The notes beneath the pieces are model-generated. The model saw only the letters and a program-made list of their open reading frames with translations, was not told the DNA's origin and searched no databases. Source: Streptomyces sp. WAC 01529 (GTDB taxonomy: Bacteria; Actinomycetota; Actinomycetes; Streptomycetales; Streptomycetaceae). Taken from it: a stretch of 64,000 nucleotides of DNA. Shown one piece after another: positions 16,196 through 25,326 of this stretch; positions within the stretch are counted from its first letter, which is position 1; each line of letters begins with the position of its first letter. A program made the position numbers and the translations under genes. The stretch lies in the NCBI RefSeq assembly GCF_003945545.1, contig NZ_CP029617.1:2987001-3051000 (forward strand). The letters run 5' to 3'.

Positions 16196-17527
16196 TCAGA
16201 CTCGGTTCAGGGTGTACGTACCCGAACCGTCCTGCCTGCCGCTGGAGTACTGGCGTACGGACTCCCCGTCCGCGTACCGGTCGTGGCCCATCATGGAGCC
16301 GGTGTACTTGTTCTGCACACCGATCTTCGAGCTGCCGGGCACATCACGGTAGATGTAGAACCGCTGGAGGTCATCCTCCCTGCAGGGGGACTCCATCATC
16401 AGGGGCGTCTGGTCGGTGCCCGCGTTCTGCGGGAAGATGTTGGCGCATGCCTGGTTGCCCAAGTTCCACAGGGTCGCCTCCATGACCCCGTCGCTCTCCG
16501 TCACGTTGCACAGGCGCCACTGGTCCAGGTTGCCGCTGAAGATCGTCGAGGGCCGCAGGCGGACACTGTCGGCCCTGAGGTGCGGCGCGCCCCAGGAGAG
16601 GGACTTGCCGGGCACGGTGATCCTGTAGAGCTCGGACCCGCAGCTGAGATCGGCCTTCGCGATGGGCGCGCCGGCCTTCGCACCGGCCTTCGCGCCGGGC
16701 CCGTCGGCCTTGGGCTGGCCGGCGACCTTGTCCTGGCCGGCGGCCTTGCTCTGCGCGAGGCGGTCCCGCTTCTGCTTCGCCGTAGGCGGCACCGCACCCG
16801 CCGGGCGCTCGGCCTTCGCGGCGGGCGAGCCGCAGTCGAGGAGGCCCTGCGCCTTGGCCATGATGCTGTTCGCGGGCACGCTGTCCTGGCAGCGCACCGC
16901 GCCCTCCTCCAAGGTGGTGAAGGTGGTGAAGCTGCCGCCGCCGGGGCCCTCGATCCACTTCAACGCCCAGCCGCCGCCGCTCTGTTGGACGCGGTTGCAG
17001 TTCAGGCTCGCGTACGTACCGGTGACCTTCTTGGTGCCCTTGTAGACGCCGTAGTAGCCGGGCTGGTTGAAGTTCCACGTGACCGCGTTCGACTCGGTGC
17101 TCGTGGAGGAGGCGTCGACCTTCACGCTCAGACCCAGGCTCGCACCGGCGGCGGTGAGGGTCTGGACGGGGAAGCTGCCCTCGAAACCGCCGGTGGCGCC
17201 GACGGAGACCGAGATGACCGTCTGGGTGCTGGTGGTGACGACATGGTTGCCGGTGGTGCCCTCGGTGACGAACCAGCCCTTGAAGTGGGTGATCGTCGGG
17301 GAGACTTCGGTGGACTTGATGTACGGCTTGCGGGTGCCGAGGTCGGCCGCCGTACAGGTGTCGCCGGGCTTGGCCGTCGTCGAGGCGGCAGCCGGTGAGG
17401 CGGTGGGTGCCGCGGCGGCCGGTGAGGCGGCGAGGCTCATGGCGGTGACCGCCAGGGTGGCCGCCGTAGCGGTCACCGCCGTGAATGATCTGCCGAAGCG
17501 GCTTACGGGCCCTATGGAGCGCAGCAT
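16196..17527 (-). CDS. Large secreted protein of unknown function
   Basis: 443 residues from ATG 17527. There is a long signal peptide with a poly-Ala end. The first domain (about 50-230) is Thr/Ser/Gly-rich and beta-predicted, with Cys residues that may pair (GDTCTAA, LNCNRV). An Ala/Lys/Gly/Pro-rich low-complexity hinge follows (about 240-300). The C-terminal domain (SGNLDQWRLCNVT; NQACANIFPQ; GSGTYTLNRV) has a beta-trefoil-like look, which I cannot confirm. A toxin-like, binding or developmental role is possible but not shown. Confidence 0.75.
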   Translation of the reverse strand: MLRSIGPVSRFGRSFTAVTATAATLAVTAMSLAASPAAAAPTASPAAASTTAKPGDTCTAADLGTRKPYIKSTEVSPTITHFKGWFVTEGTTGNHVVTTSTQTVISVSVGATGGFEGSFPVQTLTAAGASLGLSVKVDASSTSTESNAVTWNFNQPGYYGVYKGTKKVTGTYASLNCNRVQQSGGGWALKWIEGPGGGSFTTFTTLEEGAVRCQDSVPANSIMAKAQGLLDCGSPAAKAERPAGAVPPTAKQKRDRLAQSKAAGQDKVAGQPKADGPGAKAGAKAGAPIAKADLSCGSELYRITVPGKSLSWGAPHLRADSVRLRPSTIFSGNLDQWRLCNVTESDGVMEATLWNLGNQACANIFPQNAGTDQTPLMMESPCREDDLQRFYIYRDVPGSSKIGVQNKYTGSMMGHDRYADGESVRQYSSGRQDGSGTYTLNRV

Positions 17528-17691
17528 TGCCTGTTTCCCCCTGGTCGCCTGGTCCTGTGTGTGTGGGTCGGGGTGAATGTAGCGGCCACAGGGGGTGGGG
17601 GCGTGAGCCCCGAACGAGCCACAAAGGATCACGGAGGGGCTTGTTCCGCCCCTGCGGGGGCCTATCAGGGCTGGTGGGGGGGAGCGGAGGG

Positions 17692-17814
17692 GGCGGCTTG
17701 CGCGCAGGGCCGATTGTCCGCGGGGGCGGCTTGCGCGAGGGGCCGCTTCCCCGCGGGGCGGCTTAGACGCGCTTACCCGCGGGGCAGCTTGCGCGAGGGG
17801 GCGCTTACGCGTCC
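17692..17814. repeat. Four imperfect tandem repeats downstream of the FAH gene
   Basis: Four units start with GGC(G/A)GCTT at about 17692, 17725, 17757 and 17783. They carry variations of GCGCGAGGGGCCGCTT and CCCGCGGG, with lengths of 26-33 bp. The last unit overlaps the stop codon of the FAH-family gene. The region between 17528 and 17690 shows no gene. Confidence 0.75.
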
Positions 17815-18662
17815 TTCAGCTGCTGCCGCTGCCGCCCGAGCCCGTCGATCTCCAGCTCCACGACGTCCCCGGCCCGCAGATACGGCTTCGGCTCGGGCTG
17901 CCCCATGGCCACGCCCGCCGGCGTACCGGTGTTGATGACGTCACCGGGGTACAGCGTCATGAACTGGCTCACGTACCGCACCACTTCGGCCACCGGGAAG
18001 ATCTGGTCGGCGGTCGTGCCGTCCTGCTTCAGCTCGCCGTTGACCCAGAGCCTCAGGGACAGCGCCTGCGGGTCCGGCACCTCGTCGGCGGTGACCAGCC
18101 AGGGGCCCAGCGGGTTGAACGTCTCGCAGTTCTTGCCCTTGTCCCAGGTGCCGCCCCGCTCGATCTGGAACTCGCGCTCGGACACGTCGTGCGCCACCGC
18201 GTACCCCGCGACATGCGCGAGCGCCTCCTCGTGCGACCCGAGATAACGGGCCGTACGTCCGATGACCACGGCCAGCTCGACCTCCCAGTCGGTCTTCACC
18301 GAGCGGCGCGGCACCAGCACGGTGTCGTCCGGGCCGATCACCGTGTCCGCCGCCTTGAAGAAGACGACGGGCTCGGCGGGCGGCTCGGCGCCCGTCTCGC
18401 GGGCGTGGTCGTGGTAGTTGAGCCCGATGCAGACGACCTTGCCGATCCGCGCGACCGGCGGCCCGACGCGCAGCCCCGCGGCGGCGAGGACGGGCAGCTC
18501 CCCGGAGTCGGCGGCGGCCCGTATCCGGCCGAGGGCGTCCGCGTCGGCGAGCAGCTCCCCGTCGATGTCCGTGACGATCCCCGACAGATCCCGCAGGGCC
18601 CCCTCGGCGTCGAGCAGCGCCGGACGCTCCGCCCCGGCCGTACCGACTCGCAGCAGCTTCAT
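17805..18662 (-). CDS. Fumarylacetoacetate hydrolase-family protein
   Basis: 285 residues. The FAH core is clear: VCIGLNYHDHARETG, EPVVFFKAADTVIGP, a metal-binding DWEVELAVVIG, GYAVAHDVSEREFQ and INTGTPAGVAMG. The family includes acylpyruvases, oxaloacetate decarboxylases and homoprotocatechuate-pathway enzymes, all using Mg or Mn at the E/D cluster. The N-terminal about 70 residues are the usual lid-like extension. It is single, with no pathway partners around it. The substrate is unassigned. Confidence 0.9.
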   Translation of the reverse strand: MKLLRVGTAGAERPALLDAEGALRDLSGIVTDIDGELLADADALGRIRAAADSGELPVLAAAGLRVGPPVARIGKVVCIGLNYHDHARETGAEPPAEPVVFFKAADTVIGPDDTVLVPRRSVKTDWEVELAVVIGRTARYLGSHEEALAHVAGYAVAHDVSEREFQIERGGTWDKGKNCETFNPLGPWLVTADEVPDPQALSLRLWVNGELKQDGTTADQIFPVAEVVRYVSQFMTLYPGDVINTGTPAGVAMGQPEPKPYLRAGDVVELEIDGLGRQRQQLKDA

Positions 18663-18806
18663 GGTCGAACTCCATTCCTTCGGTAGCCCGGCCGATGGGT
18701 TGCGGCCATCGGAGGTTTGGTCGATCGTCCAAGCTCACTGTCCGCTCCGCAATACCCCGTTCACGTACTGGACCCTTACTGGGCGGTAGCCAGGAGGGGC
18801 GACGGG

Positions 18807-19568
18807 TCACCCGGCGGCGGCCGTGAGGGGCGCCCCGTTCGGCATGTCCCGGTACAGCACCGCCCGCTCGACGGCGCTCCAGGTCATGCTGGTCACGACA
18901 TAGAGAGCGGCGGCGAGCGGCACCACGGCCACGGTGACCAGAGTCATGAACGACATCAACGGCATGGCCTTGGTGATCGCCTCCATGCCCGGCACCTGCT
19001 GGTCGCCGCCCTGGACCAGCGGAGTGGCCGCCATCTGCCGCTTGGTCCGCCCGTAATTGAACGTGGCGACCGCGGCGACGATCACGAACAGCGCCAGATA
19101 GACGAGACCCTGCGCCCCGAAGAGCCCGCCGTCGGCCAGCGCGCCCGTCCACCGGCCGCCCAGCGGCGCCGAGCCGAGCGTGTGGTCGAGCAGCACACCG
19201 GCGCCGCCACCGGAGAAGAGGTGGTAGAGCAGGAAGAAGGCGGGCAACTGGAAGAGGCTCGGCAGACATCCGGAGAGCGGCGACACCTTCTCCGCGCGGT
19301 GCAGTTCGAGGACGGCCTTCTGCAGCCGCTCGGGGTTCTTGGCGTGCTTCTTGCGCAGCTCGACGATCCGCGGCGAGAGCTTGGCGCGCGCCTTCTGGCC
19401 ACGGGCCGAGGCGCGCGAGAGGGGAAGCACGAGGAGTCGTACGCAGGCGGTGAAGACGACGATCGCGGCGGCGGTCGCCGAGCCGTGGAAGACCGGGTCG
19501 AGCAGGTCGGCGAGGAGCGCGACCAGGTCCGCGAAGAGGGACATGAGCGCGGAGAAGAGATCGGACAT
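18807..19568 (-). CDS. yidC: YidC/Oxa1-type membrane protein insertase (paralogue)
   Basis: 253 residues. The five-helix YidC core is visible, with the charged first cytoplasmic loop (RASARGQKARAKLSPRIVELRKKH), SGCLPSLFQLPAFFLLYHLF and the late helix MPLMSFMTLVTVAVVPLAAALYV. It sits beside a DUF6412 gene rather than with rnpA/rpmH, so it is the second, non-oriC YidC paralogue of Streptomyces. The conserved inner-groove Arg is plausibly in VRLLVLPLSRAS. Confidence 0.88.
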   Translation of the reverse strand: MSDLFSALMSLFADLVALLADLLDPVFHGSATAAAIVVFTACVRLLVLPLSRASARGQKARAKLSPRIVELRKKHAKNPERLQKAVLELHRAEKVSPLSGCLPSLFQLPAFFLLYHLFSGGGAGVLLDHTLGSAPLGGRWTGALADGGLFGAQGLVYLALFVIVAAVATFNYGRTKRQMAATPLVQGGDQQVPGMEAITKAMPLMSFMTLVTVAVVPLAAALYVVTSMTWSAVERAVLYRDMPNGAPLTAAAG

Positions 19569-19691
19569 GGAGAAGCCCTCCGAGGGTTCCGTCGTGCCGG
19601 GAGAAGAGGTCGACTCGGCGGTGCGGAGTCGACTCGGCGTGACGGCCCACGAGGGGCGCGTGTGCGGGAGCGGGTGTTGGTGCGGGGTCCC

Positions 19692-20012
19692 CTACGCGGC
19701 CGTCAGGAGGGGACGGCCGGGTGCTCGGGGTCGCCTGCGGCCCCGAGCGTCGGGGTCGCGCTGGGGCAGGAAGGCGGTGCGCCGTTCACGGTCGCGGATG
19801 GCCGTGCGCACGCGGGTGCGGGGCACGGCGGGCGCGCAGCGCGCGGCGATCACGGAACAGACGACGAGCGCGGCCCCGGCGGCGGCGGTCGCGGCGAGCG
19901 CGACGGCGGCGGTGAGGCTGCCGCTGTCGACGAGGACGACCTCGACGAGCAGGAAGAGGAGGAGCAGGGCGGGGCGCGCGGCGGCTTTCCCGTCACGAAT
20001 CAGTCCGCGCAC
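19692..20012 (-). CDS. DUF6412 small membrane protein
   Basis: 106 residues. Two hydrophobic helices (about 14-32 and 34-57) are followed by a cytoplasmic basic tail with the family motif RTAIRDRERRTAFLPQRDPDA. The gene is 123 bp upstream of the YidC paralogue on the same strand, a familiar Streptomyces pairing. It may aid membrane protein insertion, but no function is known. Confidence 0.82.
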   Translation of the reverse strand: MRGLIRDGKAAARPALLLLFLLVEVVLVDSGSLTAAVALAATAAAGAALVVCSVIAARCAPAVPRTRVRTAIRDRERRTAFLPQRDPDARGRRRPRAPGRPLLTAA

Positions 20013-20379
20013 GGTGGGCCCCCTCTCCGCGATCGCTCACGCCGGTCAGTAGTCAGTAGTACGAGTTCGGCTGTACGACTGTACGGATTCGGTTATACAG
20101 GATCGGCGGGGGACGGCGTACTGCCCGGAGGGAAGACGAACTCCTGCCCGAGACACTTCACTCCGGCTGACGCCCCCGGCGAGGGGACGCGGATGGCGAG
20201 GCGGAGCACCACCGGCGGAGCCAGCCCCACCCGGGCACCACCCGACGTGACCGAACCCAAACCCGAACCCACGCCCACGCCCCAACCCAAACCTGATCCC
20301 GAACCTGACCGACCTGGGGTGGACCCGTAACAAACCGGGCCCTCCTGCAAGAGACCCGCTCGGCAGTACGGTGTCCCGT
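20013..20379. other. Divergent intergenic region with C/A-rich repeats and a doubtful small ORF
   Basis: It lies between DUF6412 (minus) and the SEC-C gene (plus). Near 20046-20095 are short direct repeats (CAGTAGT twice, GTACG twice) in an AT-richer stretch that could hold promoters. At 20193-20330 an ATG frame of 45 residues follows GAGGGGACG and encodes a Pro-Lys/Pro-Glu repeat tail. It has no homologue I know, and its codons are not strongly biased. Confidence 0.4.
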
Positions 20380-21414
20380 ATGCGCCCCGACAAGCCTGCC
20401 GACGCCGACCACGCCGACGCCGACCACATCGCCGAAGCCGCACGCCTGGAGCGCACGGCCGGCCTGTATCCGGAGGACGCCGAGCCGCTGCTCCTCCAAG
20501 CCGCCGCCCACCTCGAACTGGCCGGCGCCCGCGAGCGCGCGACGGCGCTCTACGACCGCCTGCTCTCCGCGGACGCCGAGCGGCCCCCCGCGTCCCCGCT
20601 CCTCATCCGCGCCCTGAAGGCCTCGAACCTCTGGGAGTACGGCCACGAGGCGGAGGCAAGGGCGATCATCGAGGGAGTCCGCGCGGCGGCCCCCCGGGAC
20701 CCGGCGCCGTGGGTGATCGTGGCGGAGTCCCTGGAGTCCCACGACGAACTGGAACAGGCCCACGCCACCTTCACCGAGGCGGCGACCCTCCTGCTCCCCC
20801 CGGAGACGGCGGACCCCGCGTACGCGACGCACCCCCTCCTCTTCGGCCGCCACCGCGTACGCCGCCTGCTCGGCGCGGACCACGACGCGTGGGACACCCT
20901 GGCGGACCGCGTCTCCACGTCCCCCGTCCCCCTGGACGAACTGCACGACCCGAAGCGGACCTGGTCCCTGGGCTCGGAGAACCCGGCGGAACTCCGCGCG
21001 GAGATCGCCCGCATCCAGGCGGAGTTGGGCTCGTACAGGGAGGCGCTGTCGCGCCCCTTCCCGGTGGCGATCCTGCACTGGCCGGAACCGGAACTGTCCG
21101 AACTCCTGACGGCGTACCCGTCCCTGACCGCCGAATACCCCTCGCACGAGGAGCACTTGGCGACGATAGAGTCCTCACTCCGCGAACTCTCCGCGTCCGG
21201 AACCCCCAACTTGGGCATCGTGACGGGCACAGTCCCGTCCTACGAGGCCTTCGCCGCCTCAGAAGGCTCGTCCCCCGCCGAACCGGAACTGCTCCCCCAG
21301 TACGCAACAACCCTGGCAGCCCGGGGCCGAGCAACGGCTTGGCCCCCGGAGCCTTCGGAACCGTGCTGGTGCGGGTCCGGGGTGACTTATGGGGGCTGCC
21401 ACGGGCAGCAATAG
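20380..21414 (+). CDS. Helical-repeat protein with C-terminal SEC-C zinc motif
   Basis: 344 residues from ATG 20380 (GTG 20371 is an alternative). The N-terminal half is TPR-like (ADHIAEAARLERTAGLYPEDAEPLL; LELAGARERATALYDRLL; AEARAIIEGVRAAAPRD). The C-terminus is a SEC-C zinc motif, PCWCGSGVTYGGCHGQQ, also seen at the end of SecA and in proteins that may bind nucleic acid or ribosomes. The function is unknown. It is the last conserved-looking gene before the accessory island. Confidence 0.85.
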   Translation: MRPDKPADADHADADHIAEAARLERTAGLYPEDAEPLLLQAAAHLELAGARERATALYDRLLSADAERPPASPLLIRALKASNLWEYGHEAEARAIIEGVRAAAPRDPAPWVIVAESLESHDELEQAHATFTEAATLLLPPETADPAYATHPLLFGRHRVRRLLGADHDAWDTLADRVSTSPVPLDELHDPKRTWSLGSENPAELRAEIARIQAELGSYREALSRPFPVAILHWPEPELSELLTAYPSLTAEYPSHEEHLATIESSLRELSASGTPNLGIVTGTVPSYEAFAASEGSSPAEPELLPQYATTLAARGRATAWPPEPSEPCWCGSGVTYGGCHGQQ

Positions 21415-21709
21415 CGGTGCGGCGTCCCGATGCCACGGCTCTGCACGTTTCGGCAGGCGCACCGGCCCTTTTCCCCACGCCAAAATGAATGGCACGTGCG
21501 TGCGATATCGTCTGACGCACCCCCCACGCCCTTGTCGCCAGGGGCCACTGTCGAGCCGTGCGACTTCACCGCTGCACCCCATCAGTCGGCACCACATGCA
21601 CCATTGATGCATTCCACACGTACTGAATCTGCGCAAATACAGCAAATTCGTTGACCCAGGCAAGTACTCGAGGTACTGGAGCCGCGGGTGGTCCGGTAAG
21701 GGAACAAAA
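21415..21709. other. AT-richer leader and presumed promoter region of the defence cassette
   Basis: The DNA becomes visibly less GC-rich. It holds short dyads such as TGCACCATTGATGCA (21597-21611) and TTGACC (21651-21656), which is 17 bp from TACTGG (21674-21679), a possible promoter with a weak -10. AAGGGA lies upstream of the GTG at 21710. No gene is seen, and no integrase or attachment repeat was found at this edge. Confidence 0.4.
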
Positions 21710-24286
21710 GTGAGCAGCGACCTCGACCAGATGTACGACGTCTTCCGCAGCCTCCTCGAGACCAGCACGCCGACGGAAGCGGTGAAGCAGCTGGAGATCC
21801 TGGGTGTCGATCCGGGGCGCATCCAGCGCATCCGCGAGTTCCACGAGCAGCAGCTGCTCGCGATCAAGGAGATGGAAGAGCCTCGGGTGGCCGTCTACGG
21901 CAACCGGGAGACCTGGTACACCGGGCCGCGTGAGAACGACCGCGCGTGGCCCGCGATCCAGCGCGCGTTGGAGAAATCAGGCTGGACCCCGGATGCCGTC
22001 AAAGACCTTGACGCGTCGTCCACGCGTGTCGTCTCGCTGCTGAACCATCCCAAAGAACCGGAATTCGCCGCGCGCGGCCTGGTCGTCGGCTATGTGCAGT
22101 CCGGCAAGACGACCAACTTCACCTCGGTGATGGCCAAAGCGGCCGACCGCGGATACAAGCTCTTCATCGTGCTCGCCGGTATCCACAACGGCTTGCGCCG
22201 CCAGACACAAGCTCGTCTCGCCCAGCAGCTGGTGGAGTCGAATCCAACAGCTTGGACGCAACTCACGGGGCTGGACCGAGACTTCGTACCGACGGAGAAT
22301 GCCGCCTCCTTCTTCGGGGGCAGCAACACCACGCATGTGCTGTGTGTGGTGAAGAAGAATGCCCGAGTGCTCCGTAAGTTCGCCCGTTGGCTGGAGTCGG
22401 CCTCCGACTACCTCCAGCAAGCCCCGGCGTTGGTGATCGATGACGAGGCCGACCAGGCCAGCGTTGCCACGACCTCGATCAACCCGCTCATCCTGCGCAT
22501 CCTCGACACCCTGCCGAAGGCGGCGTACGTCGGCTACACGGCGACCCCCTTCGCCAACATCCTCATCGACCCGGCGGCAAAGGACCTGTACCCCAGCGAT
22601 TTCATCGTCAACTTGCCTCAGCCCAAAGACCACTTCGGCACGGAGGTCCTCTTCGGCCGGTATGCCCTCGACGGCGAGGACCCGGAAGACGTCGACGACG
22701 GGTACGACATGATCCGCAGCATCCCCGCCGAGGATGTGCCCCTCGTCACACCGGCGACAAAAGCAGATGCCGACGGCTTCACCCCCGAGATCACCGAAAC
22801 CCTCGCCGAGGCGATCCAGTACTTCTGGCTCACCACCGCCGCCCGCCGCGTGCGTGGCACCGGCAACAAACACGCCACCATGCTGATCCATACCAGCATG
22901 CGCATTCAGGTCCACAACAGCTTCCGCGCCCCGCTCAGACGCATCCGTGCGCGCACTCTGGAGAATCTCGACTCCCCCGAGACGCTGCGGCGCCTGCGCG
23001 ACCTCTGGGACGAGGAGACCGCCCGGGTACCCGCGGAGGACTTCAAACTGACAAAGGTCCCCTTCGAGAGTTTGTTGGAAGAGTTGCCGGGCGTGATTCG
23101 AGACTGCCGAATCATCATGGACAACTCCGAGAGCGAGGACACCCTCGACTACGACAATGGACCCGTGGTCGCCATCGCGGTCGGCGGCAACAAATTCTCG
23201 CGCGGCCTCACCCTGGAGGGTCTGGCCGTGACCTACTTCGTACGCGCTGCTTCGGCATACGACACCCTGCTGCAGATGGGCCGTTGGTTCGGCTTCCGCC
23301 ACGGATATGCCGATCTCCCCCGCGTGTGGATGACACCCGACCTCCACGCCTCCTTCCGGCATCTGGCCACCGTCGAGGCGGACATGCGTCGCGACATCGA
23401 CGTGTATCTCCACGAGAACGAGACACCGCAGACGTTCGCCGTCCGTCTGCGCACGCATCCGGTGCTGCGGGTCACCGCCGCTGCCAAGATGCAGTCCGCG
23501 ATCAAGGCCAGCGCCGCGTACGGCGGCCGCCGGATCCAGACCCGCTACTTCCACACCCGTGCCGATTGGCTCCGCAACAACCAGGAAGCCGCCCGAGACC
23601 TGGTGCGTCTCGCCGTGGAGGAGACCACTGCGCACGACTCGCGCCCCGAGACGGGCCGACACGTCCTGCACGGGATCCCTCACACCGGTGTGCTCGACTT
23701 CCTGAGGCGGTACCGATTCCACGAGAACTCCCAGGAGTGCGACGCGGAGTTGATCTCCTCCTATGTCCGACGCCGCGTACAGCAGGGCTCCCTCCTGCGC
23801 TGGAACGTCGCGATCGTCGGCAATCGTGCAGCAGGTGAGGAAGCCGACTTCGCTTTCGCACCCGATGTCACCGTCGGCCGCATCACCCGTGCTCGTCTCC
23901 GCAATCTCACCGGTGAACCCGACTTCGCGGACATCAAGACCCTGATGAGCCGGGCCGACGCCGCCGTGGACCTGGCGGGCGCTCTGCGAGGATGGACGGA
24001 AAAGGAGATCACGGGGCAACGCCGTAAGCAGCTCCCGAACACCGGTCTCATCGTGCTGTACCCCATCGACAAGGACTCGCCGCCCTCTGAGCACCGCGAG
24101 CAGTCCCGCGAGCCACTCGGAGCCGAGGACCACGTGATCGGCGTCGGTCTGGTCTTCCCGGAGACCGGGAACGACAGCGAGGTCAGCTGGGACGGCAGCT
24201 ACATCGCGGCCGATCTCTCGGGCATCCGGTTGGAGGACACAGACGACGAGGACCTGCGCACCCTCGAAGGCGAGGACGCCGCGTGA
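21710..24286 (+). CDS. Z1-domain superfamily-2 helicase/ATPase of a restriction-type defence cassette
   Basis: 858 residues, GTG start. An N-terminal helical part (1-100) precedes the SF2 core. Walker A is GYVQSGKTT (127-135), the DEAD-type box is IDDEAD (243-248), motif III is YTATPFA (about 276-282), a late motif is GGNKFSRGLTLEG (492-504), and motif VI is QMGRWFGFR (522-530). All catalytic motifs look intact. Z1 proteins are predicted motor subunits in MORC-linked restriction-modification systems (Iyer, Abhiman and Aravind). It is coupled by GTGA to the nuclease gene. Confidence 0.92.
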   Translation: MSSDLDQMYDVFRSLLETSTPTEAVKQLEILGVDPGRIQRIREFHEQQLLAIKEMEEPRVAVYGNRETWYTGPRENDRAWPAIQRALEKSGWTPDAVKDLDASSTRVVSLLNHPKEPEFAARGLVVGYVQSGKTTNFTSVMAKAADRGYKLFIVLAGIHNGLRRQTQARLAQQLVESNPTAWTQLTGLDRDFVPTENAASFFGGSNTTHVLCVVKKNARVLRKFARWLESASDYLQQAPALVIDDEADQASVATTSINPLILRILDTLPKAAYVGYTATPFANILIDPAAKDLYPSDFIVNLPQPKDHFGTEVLFGRYALDGEDPEDVDDGYDMIRSIPAEDVPLVTPATKADADGFTPEITETLAEAIQYFWLTTAARRVRGTGNKHATMLIHTSMRIQVHNSFRAPLRRIRARTLENLDSPETLRRLRDLWDEETARVPAEDFKLTKVPFESLLEELPGVIRDCRIIMDNSESEDTLDYDNGPVVAIAVGGNKFSRGLTLEGLAVTYFVRAASAYDTLLQMGRWFGFRHGYADLPRVWMTPDLHASFRHLATVEADMRRDIDVYLHENETPQTFAVRLRTHPVLRVTAAAKMQSAIKASAAYGGRRIQTRYFHTRADWLRNNQEAARDLVRLAVEETTAHDSRPETGRHVLHGIPHTGVLDFLRRYRFHENSQECDAELISSYVRRRVQQGSLLRWNVAIVGNRAAGEEADFAFAPDVTVGRITRARLRNLTGEPDFADIKTLMSRADAAVDLAGALRGWTEKEITGQRRKQLPNTGLIVLYPIDKDSPPSEHREQSREPLGAEDHVIGVGLVFPETGNDSEVSWDGSYIAADLSGIRLEDTDDEDLRTLEGEDAA

Positions 24287-25326
24287 GCGACATCTTTCGG
24301 CGCACCCTGGAGGAGAGTTGGCGTGATCTCCTGGCCGCCCCAGTCTCCGCGGACCATCGGCTCCGGACCGCTCGGCTACCCGTGACCACCTCGCGCGGCC
24401 CGGTCCTCGCTGCCGTCGACCGCGAAGGTCATCGGCACCTCATGGTGCCCATCGCCGGGAACCAGCACGTCCGTGAGATCCGCGACGGCCAGGTCCTGCA
24501 TCTGCGCAAGCGGCCTTTGGAGGACAAGGACGTCTACCAGCACTACGCCGATCTCCGCTGCCTGCGCCGTGACCTCGACGACGTCTTCACCCGGCTCTGC
24601 GAGGACGTCCTCCGGGAGATGGCCCAGCTGGGCGAAGACGAGCAGTCTCCCGCCACACCCCGGCCGCTCAAGGTCCTGCACCGGGTGCTCGACCGCTGGC
24701 GGTCGCTGTTCCGTACGTCCGGGAGACCGCTCGGCCCCGAGCAACTCGCGGGTCTTTACGGCGAACTGCACCTGCTCCTCCGGCTGCTCGCCGAGAACCC
24801 CAGCGCCCACAGGATGTGGACGGGACCGACCGGCCGACCGCACGACTTCACCTCGGGGACCGAAGCCGTCGAGGTCAAGACGGCCACCGGCGACGCGTTA
24901 CGCATACGCGTCCACGGCCTGCGCCAATTGGAACCGCCGGAGGGTGGCTCCCTGCAACTCGCCTGCCTGCGCGTCGAACGTGTCCCTGAGGGCGGGAACG
25001 GAGCGAGCGTCGTGGATCTGGTGGAACAGGCGCTGCGGCTGAGCGATGACGAGAGCGCTCTGCTCGGCCTCCTCGCCGAGGTCGGCTATCACACCGTGGA
25101 CGCCGAGCGCTATCGCACGATCCGATTCCTCGTGCGGGACGAGCGCTGGTACGCGGTGGGCGCGGGGTTCCCGCGCATCACGACGGCGGACCTCGCCGTC
25201 GCCGAGGTGCCCGGCAACGTGACCGATGTCGAATACACGGTGGACCTCACCGTGCCCACCCCCGATCCACTGCCGATGACCGAGGTGGAGCGACATCTGG
25301 CGGCCATGCTCAGGGAGAAGAAGTGA
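24283..25326 (+). CDS. PD-(D/E)XK motif nuclease (DUF4420-type)
   Basis: 347 residues, GTG start overlapping the Z1 stop. The restriction-endonuclease fold is visible as Glu161 in GLYGELHLLLRLL, Asp188 in RPHDFT, and Glu197-Val-Lys199 in VEVKT, which form a PD-ExK active site. An N-terminal beta region (1-100) precedes it. It is probably the cleavage subunit, directed by the Z1 motor and the MORC ATPase. It is also coupled to the next gene by a 4-bp overlap. Confidence 0.9.
   Translation: MSDIFRRTLEESWRDLLAAPVSADHRLRTARLPVTTSRGPVLAAVDREGHRHLMVPIAGNQHVREIRDGQVLHLRKRPLEDKDVYQHYADLRCLRRDLDDVFTRLCEDVLREMAQLGEDEQSPATPRPLKVLHRVLDRWRSLFRTSGRPLGPEQLAGLYGELHLLLRLLAENPSAHRMWTGPTGRPHDFTSGTEAVEVKTATGDALRIRVHGLRQLEPPEGGSLQLACLRVERVPEGGNGASVVDLVEQALRLSDDESALLGLLAEVGYHTVDAERYRTIRFLVRDERWYAVGAGFPRITTADLAVAEVPGNVTDVEYTVDLTVPTPDPLPMTEVERHLAAMLREKK

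Noticed and set aside
20268..20325. CRISPR-like or regulatory array in the CCCAAACCCGAACCC stretch
   Set aside because: Irregular short units with no spacers and no cas genes.
18717..20330. 537-residue plus-strand frame opposite yidC and DUF6412
   Set aside because: Antisense to two recognised genes and rich in charged low-complexity residues; only its last 45 codons could be a separate small ORF.
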